DNA of 64,000 nt. Source: Treponema sp. (GTDB lineage Bacteria > Spirochaetota > Spirochaetia > Treponematales > Treponemataceae). Location: positions 136,245 through 200,244 of the forward strand of contig JAEDCN010000001.1 in NCBI GenBank assembly GCA_016294105.1. The letters are read 5' to 3'. Below the pieces are notes generated by a model, which saw only the letters and a list, made by a program, of their open reading frames with translations, was not told the origin of the DNA and did no database searches. Made by a program: the position numbers and the translations under genes. Below, one piece after another: positions 52,603-62,239 of the stretch; position 1 is the stretch's first letter, and each line of letters starts with the position of its first letter.

Positions 52603-53904
52603 ATGGCAGATTTTGTTGTTACAGCAGAAAAACTCGTTTTTGGTGGAGATAGCCTTGCTGAACCACAAGATGGTTCTGGCAAGGTTCTCTTTTTACCGGG
52701 TTTGATTCCCGGAGAAGTTGCCAAAGTGGAAATCATTTCCAGTCATAAAGATTACGACCGAGGCAAAATGCTTTCCATCCTTGAACCCTCTCCCCACAGA
52801 ATTGAACCAGCTTGTCCCTACTATACCCAATGTGGTGGCTGCAATATGCTCCATATTTCTCCTGATTTTCAGGTTCAGCTGCGGAAACAGGTGCTCCAGG
52901 ATATTTTTCAGCGGGAAGGACTCACCATTCCTCCAGTGGAAGCCATTCGTGGCAGGGATTTTGGCTATCGATGCCGAATGCAGCTCACCGACGGTGGATT
53001 GCAGCAGCGGGGCATGAACAAAAATCCCATTCCCATTACCCAATGTCCCTGTGGAACAGAGGAAATCAATAACTGGCTTCAGCAGGTTCCTCCCCAGCAG
53101 CGGGCAAAAGGACGAATCCAGCTTTTTGGTGACCAGCGGATTCAAAGCCAGCACAAGGTGCTTTTTGCAGACAGCGGAGCCAGCGGCAGTTCCAGCGGAC
53201 CAAAAATTGCGGGAAAAACCAATAGAAAAATCAAGGACAAGGTAAAGCATCGTTTTTCTGGTACCACGTTCTCCCCTGCCACCACTTGTAGCCTTCAGCT
53301 TAGTCCAGCTGTAGGACAACCTAAGCTCATTACCTTTGATGTGCGGGGATTTTTCCAATCAAATTTGGAGGTGCTGGAAAAAGCTATCTCCTTAGTAATT
53401 GAGTATGTGCAGGAAATTAAGGCAAAGGGAACAAAACTCGCCCATGCCTTAGATATTTATAGCGGAGCGGGAACCATCTCCGTCTTTTTGGCCGATTATT
53501 TTGATACCATAACCTTGGTGGAGCATAACCGTGATGCCATTGCCTTTGCAGAGCAAAATCTTTTGGGAAAAAACCACCAAAGCTACGGAATCAGCGGTGA
53601 AAAATGGGCAAAGGAGTTTGGAGCTGGGATTGTGGAAAAAAATCCTCCCCAGCTGGCTTTTGTGGACCCACCACGAAGCGGCATGGAAAAAGCAGTGCGA
53701 GACTTTTTAACTAGCAGCAAGATTCCCCATATTGCCTACCTTTCCTGTGACCCTGCCACCCAAGCTAGAGACTGCAAGGCCTTGATTCAAGCGGGCTATA
53801 CCATCAGAAAGCTTTTTCTGCTGGATTTTTATCCCAACACTGGCCACATGGAAACCTTGGCATTTCTGGAACAAACACATTTTCCTATGGGAGATTCTAA
53901 ATGA
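52603..53904 (+). CDS. TrmA/RumA-type RNA uracil-C5 methyltransferase
   Basis: 433 residues. An N-terminal TRAM/OB domain (GDSLAEPQDGSGKVLFLPGLIPGEVAKVEI), an iron-sulfur Cys set CPYYTQCGGC with a further Cys at QCPCG, a SAM-binding core (ALDIYSGAGTISVFLA) and the catalytic AFVDPPRSGM, ISYLSCDP-type motif (YLSCDPATQARD, nucleophilic Cys). The enzyme methylates uridines in 23S rRNA or tRNA. The middle (about 180-240) is a Ser/Lys-rich insert. ATGA overlap links it to the next gene. Confidence 0.88.
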   Translation: MADFVVTAEKLVFGGDSLAEPQDGSGKVLFLPGLIPGEVAKVEIISSHKDYDRGKMLSILEPSPHRIEPACPYYTQCGGCNMLHISPDFQVQLRKQVLQDIFQREGLTIPPVEAIRGRDFGYRCRMQLTDGGLQQRGMNKNPIPITQCPCGTEEINNWLQQVPPQQRAKGRIQLFGDQRIQSQHKVLFADSGASGSSSGPKIAGKTNRKIKDKVKHRFSGTTFSPATTCSLQLSPAVGQPKLITFDVRGFFQSNLEVLEKAISLVIEYVQEIKAKGTKLAHALDIYSGAGTISVFLADYFDTITLVEHNRDAIAFAEQNLLGKNHQSYGISGEKWAKEFGAGIVEKNPPQLAFVDPPRSGMEKAVRDFLTSSKIPHIAYLSCDPATQARDCKALIQAGYTIRKLFLLDFYPNTGHMETLAFLEQTHFPMGDSK

Positions 53905-55757
53905 AGAAATTTCTGTGGGGAATCCTTCTTTTTATTCTATTTTTTCAAAATCCTCTTATTTTTGCACAAAAAACTACTAGCAAAACAACAGCTAAAACAA
54001 CAAGTAAAGCCACAACTAAGACAGCAAGCAAAACAACAGCTCCAGCAGAACAAGCTGAGGAACCAGCCATAGAGCCAAACTGGCAGCTGGTGGTGGGTGG
54101 AGCTCCTGTGGGAAATCCCATTATCACCGAATATGGCTTTGCCGTGCCGTTGGAAGGCCGAACCATGGCGGCGGTATCTGAATCTGGAAAGCTCATGTGG
54201 TTTGCAGGGCTTCCGGGCACCAGAATTTCTCCTCATTCCAGCCCAGGAACGGGAGACTTTTTGATTACCATTTCTGGTGGCAACTCCGTTTCCCTCATCA
54301 ATCCCAGTGGACTGACCCTGTGGAGCTCTAAGGCTCCCGCAGAGGTGATTTCTACTCCAATCCAAGGGCGGGATGGTCGCATTTACGTACAGTGTCCACA
54401 AGAAGTGGCCTGCTTTGGAATCAATGGCGTCTTAAAGTGGTCAACTCCTGCAGGTGAATCAAACGGTATTCCCTTGATAGAGCTGGAGGATGGAAGCATT
54501 CTCCATATACAAAAGAAAACATTGCAGGGATGCAGCACCGCCCTACGCTACTCTCCCTTTGGAATCATTCTTGAGGAAATTACCTTTAGTGGCAGAATAA
54601 CCTCTGCCATGGCTACAAAATATGGAGCCTTGCTACTTTTTGCCGACGGAGCGGTGGGCTGCGTTTCTTCCACAAAGAATGAAACCTATGACCATTGGGT
54701 TTTGCCTGCTGGCACCATCAGCGGTACCGCTGCAGCCCGCATCTACCTTGACGAGTATCAAAGTGTTTGTGCCATTATTACCCCATCTGGCGGCGCCACC
54801 ACCGTTACCTACTTGAACCCCAAGGATGGAACCATCAGCCTTACTGCCACGGCACCAATAGACATGAATAAAATTGCCTTTGGAACCTTTGACAAAAGTA
54901 GCTTGGTACTTTGTGACACCTCCATGGCAGCAGCCATCGGACTTGACGGAACCATCCTCTGGACAAGTAATTTGCCTGGTACTCTTAACTGGAGCCACAT
55001 CGTCTATCTTCCCCAAGGCTATCTTGCCATGCTGGAGCAAGGCTCCTGGGTTATTTCTGCCTACCGAGTAACCCAGCACATTGGAAGTACCAGCCAAACA
55101 AAAAAGAACAATCGGAGCCTTACCTTCCCTGTGTATGTTCAGGAGGCAGCCCAGCGGGGAAATATTCCTCAGGATACCTCCACACTGTATGGCCCTGCCA
55201 TGACTGCCAGCTACAGGGAAGAAATGAGATATGAATTGGAGGAAGGTAATTACAACGACAAGGAAGGTCAATGGTTGGCTTTCGTGAACCTAGAAACAAG
55301 CCGTCTTTTTTCAAAATACACCGTTCAGACCAGAAACTCCCCGGAACCCTCCTTTTTTGATGAAAATTTTAGCTACTACGAGGAAATCGTCAACATGATG
55401 TCTTCCTTTCAGTCGGGATGCTTTAACAAGGAGCTGGCACGAATCATCAGGACAGAAAACGATCCAGTGGTGCTGGCTATTGCCCTGCAGGGTGCAGCAA
55501 AAATTGCCTACGACCCTACCTTTGAGCTGTTGGAAAGCATTGAATCCCTGCTGAAAAAGCCTTCCCTCATTGCCAATCCCCGCATCAGTACCCTGATGTG
55601 CGACGTAGCCTATGAAATCTGCCGATTTATGGGAAAGCCCGCCCTGTTTACCAAGGGTCGGTACATTCTGTCCTATCTTTTGAACCAAAATCTACAAAGT
55701 ACTACAAAAATCTACGCTACAGCTACAATGAGAAAAATAATTACCCTAGAAATGTAG
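53901..55757 (+). CDS. Exported beta-propeller-like protein with Thr/Lys-rich N-terminus
   Basis: 618 residues. Signal peptide MKKFLWGILLFILFFQNPLIFAQ, then a short Lys-Thr-rich repeat tract (KTTSKTTAKTTSKATTKTASK, about 24-45), probably a flexible envelope spacer. The main part (about 60-410) is PQQ/WD-type propeller repeats with GRTMAAVSESGKLMWFAGLPG and DGRIYVQCPQEVACFGINGVLKW, and the C-terminal ~150 residues are helical. No catalytic motif; probably a periplasmic or surface scaffold. Overlaps the methyltransferase gene by 4 bases. Confidence 0.68.
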   Translation: MKKFLWGILLFILFFQNPLIFAQKTTSKTTAKTTSKATTKTASKTTAPAEQAEEPAIEPNWQLVVGGAPVGNPIITEYGFAVPLEGRTMAAVSESGKLMWFAGLPGTRISPHSSPGTGDFLITISGGNSVSLINPSGLTLWSSKAPAEVISTPIQGRDGRIYVQCPQEVACFGINGVLKWSTPAGESNGIPLIELEDGSILHIQKKTLQGCSTALRYSPFGIILEEITFSGRITSAMATKYGALLLFADGAVGCVSSTKNETYDHWVLPAGTISGTAAARIYLDEYQSVCAIITPSGGATTVTYLNPKDGTISLTATAPIDMNKIAFGTFDKSSLVLCDTSMAAAIGLDGTILWTSNLPGTLNWSHIVYLPQGYLAMLEQGSWVISAYRVTQHIGSTSQTKKNNRSLTFPVYVQEAAQRGNIPQDTSTLYGPAMTASYREEMRYELEEGNYNDKEGQWLAFVNLETSRLFSKYTVQTRNSPEPSFFDENFSYYEEIVNMMSSFQSGCFNKELARIIRTENDPVVLAIALQGAAKIAYDPTFELLESIESLLKKPSLIANPRISTLMCDVAYEICRFMGKPALFTKGRYILSYLLNQNLQSTTKIYATATMRKIITLEM

Positions 55758-55774
55758 CCTTTGTAGAAAAACTG

Positions 55775-55783
55775 TGATATAAT
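55775..55783 (+). promoter_or_regulatory. Extended -10 promoter of the P83/100 gene
   Basis: TGATATAAT (TGn plus perfect TATAAT at 55778-55783) about 43 bases before the start codon. No good -35 box lies 17 bases upstream, as is usual for extended -10 promoters. Confidence 0.55.
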
Positions 55784-55825
55784 CTTGAGGATAAAAGTGC
55801 TTAGGCATCTTATCATGGAGGAATG

Positions 55826-57421
55826 ATGACTAGAAAAAAATTGCTATCCCTTTTCTTTGTAAGTTTAGCTCTCAGTCTTGTGGCAATCCCTGTTTTTGCA
55901 CAAGTAAATGAGCCTGAAATCCGCAGTGTTGCTGGAGATACAGTGGAGTTCATCAACTATAATGGACCCCACGCTGTAATCAACACCTTGGATCAGATTA
56001 AAAGTATCGGTACTGGATTAGGAACTGTTGTTGCCAAAAGTCGTGATGCTAGTACCACTGCTGGTGAACGAAATCGCTACTATGTAATCCATGCAGTTGA
56101 TCCCACCACCGAAGAAAAGCTTGATGCAGACATTATGTTCATTGGGGAAAACGCCACTGTTGACCACATTAAAAACCTGCGTCACATTATTGCCGCTTAC
56201 TTGGTGGCTGCCTACGATTATTCAGAGGCAGATGCCCAGACCTTGGCTGTGTTCATTACTGTTTACAATGCAGTTTATCGGGGAAACATGGAGGTTTTCC
56301 AGACTCGCTACAAGAGCGTTGTAACTGATAATTTGACTGCTCAGCACGCTGGTCTTGCCCTGAACTATCAGGATTGGCCTGGAAAGAGCCAGATTGTTAT
56401 TCCCTTGGGTTCCACTGCCGGTGGACTGGGAACTGTTGACACCACCGTAATCTCTGGCAAGGACGTTATCGATTCTATGCGCCAGGACGAAGGCATGGGT
56501 ATTGAAGACCGCAAGGATTTGGTGGACATCAAGGAGCGGGAAGCTGACCAAGCTGAAGAAAAGGCTATTGAAGCTCAGGAAGAAGCTGCCAAGGAAACTG
56601 AAAAACTCAAAGAAGAGCAGCAGGAGCTGAGGGATGCCCAGAAGGAAGCCACCACAGCAAAGCAGGAAGCTCAGAAAGCCCAGGCCGAAGCCCAGAAGAA
56701 TCCTAAGGATCAGGAAGCCCAGAAGAAGGCTGAAGATGCCCAGAAAAAGGCTGACGAGGCTCAAAAGGCCGTGGAAGAGCAGAAGCAGGCTGTGGAAGAG
56801 CAGCAGCAGATTGTAGAAGAAAAGCAGAAGGTAGCAGAGGAACAGCAGGAAATTGCTGACCAAAAGCGTGAGGAAGCTCGCCATGACCGTGCTGAGATTG
56901 CAAAGGATCAGCAGCAGTTGATTGAGCAGCGCTCTCAGCCTGCAGCCGATGGTGTATTCGGTTTGAAGTACCTTGACGATGAATATTCCGTATTGACAAA
57001 GCTGGACAAGAACAATGGTAAGCTGTTGAAGGAATCTCCTGTATCAGTAATCCGTGGACGTACCGTATTGCCTGCCGACGAAAACTTTATTGCCATTGCT
57101 GGTAGCAACAGCGGAAATGGTGCAGTAAAGCTGGTATTGCTTGATACCGTCAACATGGAGATTGTAGGTCAGAGCAATGAGGTAGCATCCGAGAAATCTG
57201 TGCTGGTAAAGGATGGCTACTCTTACTATGCAGTCATTAAAGATGGTGGCAACTGGTTGGTTGGTAAGTATGACAGTAAGCTGACCCTTCAGCTGAAGTC
57301 CAAGATTGCTGTTCACGAGGCAACTCCCATTACCTTGACTGAATCTGGCTTGGTTGTAACAGATGCTCAGGGTGTAGTTCGCCTCTTGTCTTACAGCGAC
57401 TTGAGCATGGTAAAAGAATAA
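55826..57421 (+). CDS. P83/100-family spirochete antigen
   Basis: 531 residues from ATG 55826, 4 bases after GGAGG; an ATG three bases earlier is less well spaced. Signal peptide ending IPVFAQ. Residues about 30-215 form the conserved P83/100 domain (RYYVIHAVDPTTEEKLDADIMFIGENATVDHIKNLRHIIAAYL, partly quoted), about 225-375 a long Lys/Glu/Gln-rich coiled coil, and about 380-530 a C-terminal beta domain. Homologues are membrane-associated antigens of Borrelia and treponemes with unknown biochemical function. It is one of the clearest spirochete markers in the window. Confidence 0.88.
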   Translation: MTRKKLLSLFFVSLALSLVAIPVFAQVNEPEIRSVAGDTVEFINYNGPHAVINTLDQIKSIGTGLGTVVAKSRDASTTAGERNRYYVIHAVDPTTEEKLDADIMFIGENATVDHIKNLRHIIAAYLVAAYDYSEADAQTLAVFITVYNAVYRGNMEVFQTRYKSVVTDNLTAQHAGLALNYQDWPGKSQIVIPLGSTAGGLGTVDTTVISGKDVIDSMRQDEGMGIEDRKDLVDIKEREADQAEEKAIEAQEEAAKETEKLKEEQQELRDAQKEATTAKQEAQKAQAEAQKNPKDQEAQKKAEDAQKKADEAQKAVEEQKQAVEEQQQIVEEKQKVAEEQQEIADQKREEARHDRAEIAKDQQQLIEQRSQPAADGVFGLKYLDDEYSVLTKLDKNNGKLLKESPVSVIRGRTVLPADENFIAIAGSNSGNGAVKLVLLDTVNMEIVGQSNEVASEKSVLVKDGYSYYAVIKDGGNWLVGKYDSKLTLQLKSKIAVHEATPITLTESGLVVTDAQGVVRLLSYSDLSMVKE

Positions 57422-57460
57422 GTTAACGGAAAATATTTTCCAACAACTTTAAAATCTACA

Positions 57461-57496
57461 AAAGCTGCATCTTTTAAGGTGCAGCTTTTTTTATGC
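57461..57496 (+). terminator. Rho-independent terminator after the P83/100 gene
   Basis: An 11-bp stem with one G-T pair (57461-57471 with 57478-57488), a 6-base loop, then a run of Ts to about 57495. Confidence 0.88.
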
Positions 57497-57592
57497 ATTG
57501 CTCTCTCAGCTCCATTGCTTGTAAAGCCAAGGAATACGTGATAAAATGAGCCAGTTTTATAAAGTAACAGTATTATTTTTAAGGGTGTTTCC

Positions 57593-58891
57593 ATGATTAA
57601 TTGTCAGAACAAATGGATACGAGCTGCTATTCCAGCATTGCTTCTTCATTGCAGTATCGGTACGGTGTATTGCTGGTCAATTTTTAGCCAAGAAATTGCA
57701 GATTATGTAGGTCTTTCCAAGGGCGCAATAGAATGGGCCTTTAGCTTTGCAATTTTTTTCTTGGGAATGTCAGCTGCATTCTTAGGAAATATTGTGGAGA
57801 AAAACATCCATAAGTCATCCCTTATAGCCACCATCTGCTTTTCTTTAGGAATGGCAGGGACAGGTTTTTTCATTTATTACGGGGGACTGCACCAAGGAAG
57901 TGTTCTGGCTTTGGTGGGAATTTACATCTTTTATGGCTTTATAATGGGTATTGGACTGGGAACAGGCTATTTGTCACCAGTTAAAACCTTGATGCTGTGG
58001 TTCAAGGACCGCAAGGGACTGGCCACAGGGCTGGCTGTAGCTGGGTTTGGAGCGGCAAAGGCAATTGCAAGTCCCATCATGCAGGCTGTGCTTGCAGGTC
58101 TGGGTGACGGTGGATTGTACAAAATGTTCTACATCCTGGCTGCAGTGTATTTTATCATGATGTTTGTGGGCCACTTGTTACTGGCAAAGCCTGCCGATTG
58201 GTATGAGCCACAGACAAAGGGTGAAAAGCCAGGCATCCTTGAAACCCTAAAAACACGGCCTTTAACCAACTATATTGGTATTTGGCTCATGTTCTACATT
58301 AACATTACTTGTGGCCTTGTTCTCATTTCACAAGAAAAAATGATTGTAAAATGTGTGGGGATGGCTGGCCTTGTTGGAGTGATTTCTACTATTTCTGCTA
58401 TCTTCAATACAGCGGGACGACTGGTATTTTCTGCCTGGGCTGACAAGTTGAAGGATAGGAACACCATCTACAAATTGATTTTTATTCTTTCCATTGCCTT
58501 TACCGCACTGGTTCTGGTAACCAACGGCATTGAAAAAGGAAGCCAGAATATTGTATTGGCCCTGTTAATGCTGCTGTTAATTTTCTTTGTGAACGCAGGA
58601 TATGGTGGAGGCTTTTCAAACATTCCTGCCCTTCTTGCCGACCATTACGGCATGTCTAGCATTAGTGCAATCCATGGAATTACCCTTTCAGCCTGGGCCT
58701 TTGCTGGCTTGTCCGGAAACCAAATGGCAACCTGGATTGTAGAAAAATTTGGTAAGGAAATCACCACGGCAGAAGGCCTTACAGTAAATCCAACAGGCTA
58801 TCAATATGTTTTATATGCAATGATTGTTTTGTATGGAATTGCACTGCTCCTATCTGTGACCCTTGTCCGTCCAACAAAAAAGAAGACTTGA
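57593..58891 (+). CDS. OFA-family major facilitator transporter
   Basis: 432 residues with 12 predicted membrane helices. HCSIGTVYCWSIFS in helix 1, GIGLGTGYLSPVKTLMLWFKDRKGLATGLAVAGFGAAKAIASP (the OFA motif, partly quoted) and YGGGFSNIPALLADHYGMSSISAIHGITLSAWAFAGLSG fit the oxalate/formate antiporter family. Substrates of the wider family are monocarboxylates; the cargo here is not known. Shine-Dalgarno AGGG 9 bases before the ATG. Flanked by terminators on both sides, so it is its own unit. Confidence 0.85.
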   Translation: MINCQNKWIRAAIPALLLHCSIGTVYCWSIFSQEIADYVGLSKGAIEWAFSFAIFFLGMSAAFLGNIVEKNIHKSSLIATICFSLGMAGTGFFIYYGGLHQGSVLALVGIYIFYGFIMGIGLGTGYLSPVKTLMLWFKDRKGLATGLAVAGFGAAKAIASPIMQAVLAGLGDGGLYKMFYILAAVYFIMMFVGHLLLAKPADWYEPQTKGEKPGILETLKTRPLTNYIGIWLMFYINITCGLVLISQEKMIVKCVGMAGLVGVISTISAIFNTAGRLVFSAWADKLKDRNTIYKLIFILSIAFTALVLVTNGIEKGSQNIVLALLMLLLIFFVNAGYGGGFSNIPALLADHYGMSSISAIHGITLSAWAFAGLSGNQMATWIVEKFGKEITTAEGLTVNPTGYQYVLYAMIVLYGIALLLSVTLVRPTKKKT

Positions 58892-58913
58892 TACAATAAG
58901 CTGTTGTAAAGGA

Positions 58914-58943
58914 AAACCCGCCACTGGGGAGGTGGCGGATTTC
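58914..58943. terminator. Bidirectional hairpin between the MFS gene and the SH3-type gene
   Basis: CCGCCAC (58918-58924) pairs with GTGGCGG (58932-58938), GC-rich, with As before and Ts after. Convergent genes flank it. Confidence 0.6.
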
Positions 58944-58958
58944 TGAATGAACTATAAA

Positions 58959-59723
58959 CTATCTTTCATGATAGGGAGAACTTGAAGTATCTATATCAAG
59001 GTACTTACCATAAACCCATCCTTCTGAAAAGTTTTTGGACTTCACCTTGTACCAGTACCAGCTCTCTCCATCAATAACCTCTGGTGTCACACTTTTTTCT
59101 ATACTCATAACCTTATCGCCCTTGTTTAATTTGCCATACACCTCCCCATTCAAATTTGGTTCAGATCGGATGCGAACTCCACTGTCATTTACTTTTGACC
59201 CGTAATACAGCTCTTTTTGCTGGTAAAGAGCCTCTTCCCACTCACCAGCAAGCTCTTGTAAAATGGTCTGATTTTCCCCCACATCAAAAGTATATCTTCC
59301 GTCAGTTGCAAAAAAAATTACTTCTGGAAAACTTTGTCCAGATGCCCAATACAGCCTACCACCCTTTAACTCACCTTCACGGAGTCGGACAAAAGGCTTT
59401 CCATCACGATCTGTCATGGTGATGCTTTGTTTTACCACATAGGTTCCATCTACACAAGATATCTTAATGTAATCGTTGGAGAAGTATTCATCTCTATCCG
59501 TTGTCTCATATCTCCATTCATAGATATCTCCTCTATAATTCTGCACACACATCCACTCTCCTACAAACCAATCAAGAGGATACTTCAAATCTACTGTGGG
59601 GTCAGCTACCAACTCTGGGACAAAAAAATATGTTGCATGTTCTTCTTCTGGTTCGATAATTTCCTCTGAATAAACAGTAAGTCCACTTAGTATTAATAAT
59701 ACTACCAATATAAATCTTTGCAT
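58959..59723 (-). CDS. Exported SH3b-domain protein, probable immunity factor of toxin cassette 2
   Basis: 254 residues. Signal peptide (MQRFILVVLLILSGLTVYS), a unique central domain and a C-terminal SH3b domain (about 180-245: GVRIRSEPNLNGEVYGKLNKGDKVM, SWYWYKVKS, EGWVYGKYLDI, partly quoted). SH3b domains bind cell-wall peptides. Its start overlaps cassette 2 (59702) by 22 bases, so translation is coupled, and the exported location fits neutralising a peptidoglycan-cutting toxin. The immunity role is inferred. Confidence 0.65.
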   Translation of the reverse strand: MQRFILVVLLILSGLTVYSEEIIEPEEEHATYFFVPELVADPTVDLKYPLDWFVGEWMCVQNYRGDIYEWRYETTDRDEYFSNDYIKISCVDGTYVVKQSITMTDRDGKPFVRLREGELKGGRLYWASGQSFPEVIFFATDGRYTFDVGENQTILQELAGEWEEALYQQKELYYGSKVNDSGVRIRSEPNLNGEVYGKLNKGDKVMSIEKSVTPEVIDGESWYWYKVKSKNFSEGWVYGKYLDIDTSSSPYHER

Positions 59724-61237
59724 TCTTCTCTCTCCGGTCTTCCAAAATTTTGTGCATATCTTCTAGGTTCAACTAAATTCATATCCTTGTCATAATAATT
59801 CAAGTTATATTTGAATCTGTTTCCTGGTTGTAAGGTATCAGGATGAACATATTGACTCACATAGGCTCTATTATCATAAGGTAATAACCGTGTAAATTCA
59901 ACATGAATATGGGGAGCTGTACCAGATCCATGGCTTTCAGTTGGATAGTCAAACAACTTGTAATTAGAAGTTCCATCTCCATATACTTTATCCTTTTCCA
60001 TGGTTATACCCGCAGGATTCAGGTGCTGTATTCTCATGTTCAAATCGCTTCCATACAGTTGGAAAGCAGCCCTGTGCTCTTTCGGATCATCTGAAGCTTT
60101 ACCCAAAAACTGCCAATATCCACCAGGACTGTCAACTGTGGCTCCTGCCTCTGCCCTACCAAAATCATAACCTGGATGCTCTTCAATTAAAAATACAGCA
60201 TTTGGTACGGAGGATGTTTCTAATTTAAGAAGATCTGATACAATATCAAAATCATGCGTGTTTCTTGCTACATTGTTTATCATACTTTCCTGTATGTTTT
60301 GCCCCTCAGATACAATCTTATTATATAACTTCTGATTTTCTCGAATTATAGCAAGTTGTTCATCTGTATAAATCATTTTAAGAATACCGTCTGCAGCTGA
60401 TTTATCTCTTAAACTTTCAAGATATGATGATTGCTGTAACACATTACTGAACTCTGCAGTAAGTTCTTGAGGAAAAGCATCAGTACCATAAACAGCTTCT
60501 CTTTTGTTACCATCTACATAATTCAAAAGGTTTATCGATTTCGCATACACTCTTTCGATAAAATCTGCAGCATCAGTAGAAGAATTATCACTAGAGGCAA
60601 GTACATCACGAATTCCAGTTAAAGAAATAACTTTTCCCATGTTATGTTCTTTTACATCAACATTTTCAGTAAAGAACCATTTATTAAGTGCATTATCACC
60701 CACACTCCCTATCACATCCCATCTCCATAAATCACTTGAAGTTGGATTTTGCTTATCAACAGTGTGAAGCATACTTGATTTAACCATAAGCTGCTGAACT
60801 TTCTCCACTTCCTCTGGGGTAGCATTCTTTCCATACAAAATCTCTACCAGACTTCCCTCTAATCCCCGAGATTGAGTCTTATAAATCAAATTTCCATTCA
60901 CATCATAGAGATCAGCCTGTCCGTCATAGGCAATACTTCCGTCATCCATCAGCTTCCAATAATCCGCACTAGAATCATAATTCCCAGCAACGTAGTCGCT
61001 GAAGATGGTACTATTACCGTACTGGTAAGCGGCAATGTAGGCATTCAAGTCGTTCTGTAGGTTCTGATTGCCAGACACTAGACTCATGATGCTTTGAGTA
61101 TAGCGACTATCTGAGGCCATATTCAGTGCTATCTGGGTGTGGGCGGTGGTGGCAGCTAGGGTTTCACCGCCCTGCTGTTCGGCAGTGCCGACGATGCCGT
61201 CCCGATGGAGATTATTTGACAGTTCTAAATTTACCAT
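59702..61237 (-). CDS. Toxin C-terminal cassette 2 with M23-peptidase-like tip
   Basis: From His at 61207 the frame gives 501 residues homologous to a large treponemal surface/toxin protein (HRDGIVGTAEQQGGETLAA, then the shared segment), ending in a region like lysostaphin-type M23 peptidases: EEHPGYDFGRAEAGATV (HxxxD) and GSGTAPHIHVEF (HxH). A peptidoglycan-hydrolase tip is therefore likely. There is no natural start for the full protein: the homology begins 5 bases before the stop of the 336-residue gene, so this is a downstream cassette, expressed perhaps by coupling from ATG 61237 or not at all. Confidence 0.6.
   Translation of the reverse strand: MVNLELSNNLHRDGIVGTAEQQGGETLAATTAHTQIALNMASDSRYTQSIMSLVSGNQNLQNDLNAYIAAYQYGNSTIFSDYVAGNYDSSADYWKLMDDGSIAYDGQADLYDVNGNLIYKTQSRGLEGSLVEILYGKNATPEEVEKVQQLMVKSSMLHTVDKQNPTSSDLWRWDVIGSVGDNALNKWFFTENVDVKEHNMGKVISLTGIRDVLASSDNSSTDAADFIERVYAKSINLLNYVDGNKREAVYGTDAFPQELTAEFSNVLQQSSYLESLRDKSAADGILKMIYTDEQLAIIRENQKLYNKIVSEGQNIQESMINNVARNTHDFDIVSDLLKLETSSVPNAVFLIEEHPGYDFGRAEAGATVDSPGGYWQFLGKASDDPKEHRAAFQLYGSDLNMRIQHLNPAGITMEKDKVYGDGTSNYKLFDYPTESHGSGTAPHIHVEFTRLLPYDNRAYVSQYVHPDTLQPGNRFKYNLNYYDKDMNLVEPRRYAQNFGRPEREECKDLYW
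60948..61207 (-). repeat. Shared 260-bp toxin segment, copy 2
   Basis: About 97% identical to 63446-63705 (I count eight or so differences). It encodes HRDGIVGTAEQQ to DSSADYWKL and ends abruptly at the same base in both copies. It is the recombination-ready common block of the cassette array. Confidence 0.92.
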
Positions 61238-62222
61238 ACTCTGTATTAAACCATTCCTCATTAACCTCAAAGACATTTTCACCATTCCATTGGGTTGCCC
61301 CTGAAGGGCCAAAACCATCACGTATATCTTTTTCTGTCCATTTGCTGTAATCCCCATAATAATTGAAAGTATTCATGTCAAGGTAATCATACAATCTTTG
61401 AATACACAAATCTTTATATTTTCTTCCTTCATAAAAATCTAATATTTCTATGTCAACCTCACGAACACTTTCCGGTAGTGGAATTTCATGAAAATGTACT
61501 ACATCCTCAATTTCTACTTCTAGGATAAAACTAGATTGTGGAGATGTTATACGTATTCTTTTTATCCTTCGATTATCTTTATATAAGTGGCGATTTGAAG
61601 GGTCAACATAACCATTGAGAAGTAATAAGGAGTCAAATTGCCAACCTGGGCTATATTGGAAGTGCATCCCTACAGGCTCCTTACTTGTTGCCCAAGGCTT
61701 AGCATGGATATTTCTCATTTCTCCGCCTTCCCAATATCTAGCATATACATTAGAACTCATGTCATCTGTGTTATAAATAATCTTTTCCCCATTCTTATTC
61801 TCTACTAAGTAATCAGGAACCTTCAAGGGGGAATTATTTATACTGAATTCCGAATGATAGGGATGACTATCCCATTTCTTTCTCAAAGCAGTGAAATCGA
61901 GTTTTGGATCATAGAGAGTAAACATTTTGTTTTTTGAACTAAACTCAAATTCATCTGCACCAAAGATACAATAGGTTTTTTCACCAAAAATTTCTGTACT
62001 ATACCAACCATCTGCATCAAGAATAAAATCCTCAATCCTTCTTTTTTCAAATTTTGCTCCAGATCCAATTCCTTCAACAAAATAAATATCTTCATGAACT
62101 TTCGTAATAAAAACACTACCTGTATAGCCAAGTCTATCTATATAAAATTTATCAGCAATCTTGAATGCATATAAAATCGGAATCATCAAAAAAATAAATG
62201 ACATACATAGAAGCTTTTTCAT
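61212..62222 (-). CDS. Exported protein with NADase-type glycan-binding-like domain, partner of cassette 1
   Basis: 336 residues. Signal peptide MKKLLCMSFIFLMIPILYAF. The C-terminal half (about 170-300) has a pattern seen in NADase-type glycan-binding/discoidin-like domains: WATSKEPVGMHFQYSPGWQFDSLLLLNGYVDPSN, DNRRIKRIRITSP and KYKDLCIQRLYDY. Strong Shine-Dalgarno AGGAGG. It lies just after cassette 1 and just before cassette 2, so it probably serves cassette 1 as an exported immunity or accessory protein; this is an inference. Confidence 0.62.
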   Translation of the reverse strand: MKKLLCMSFIFLMIPILYAFKIADKFYIDRLGYTGSVFITKVHEDIYFVEGIGSGAKFEKRRIEDFILDADGWYSTEIFGEKTYCIFGADEFEFSSKNKMFTLYDPKLDFTALRKKWDSHPYHSEFSINNSPLKVPDYLVENKNGEKIIYNTDDMSSNVYARYWEGGEMRNIHAKPWATSKEPVGMHFQYSPGWQFDSLLLLNGYVDPSNRHLYKDNRRIKRIRITSPQSSFILEVEIEDVVHFHEIPLPESVREVDIEILDFYEGRKYKDLCIQRLYDYLDMNTFNYYGDYSKWTEKDIRDGFGPSGATQWNGENVFEVNEEWFNTEYGKFRTVK

Positions 62223-62239
62223 TCATTCCTCCTAATTAT

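Noticed and set aside
53970..54045. Lys-Thr repeat tract as a possible CRISPR or minisatellite
   Set aside because: It is a codon-level low-complexity tract without regular DNA units.
61237..61357. The first 40 codons of the frame 59702-61357 as part of cassette 2
   Set aside because: They overlap the end of the 336-residue gene in another frame and have no homology to cassette 1.
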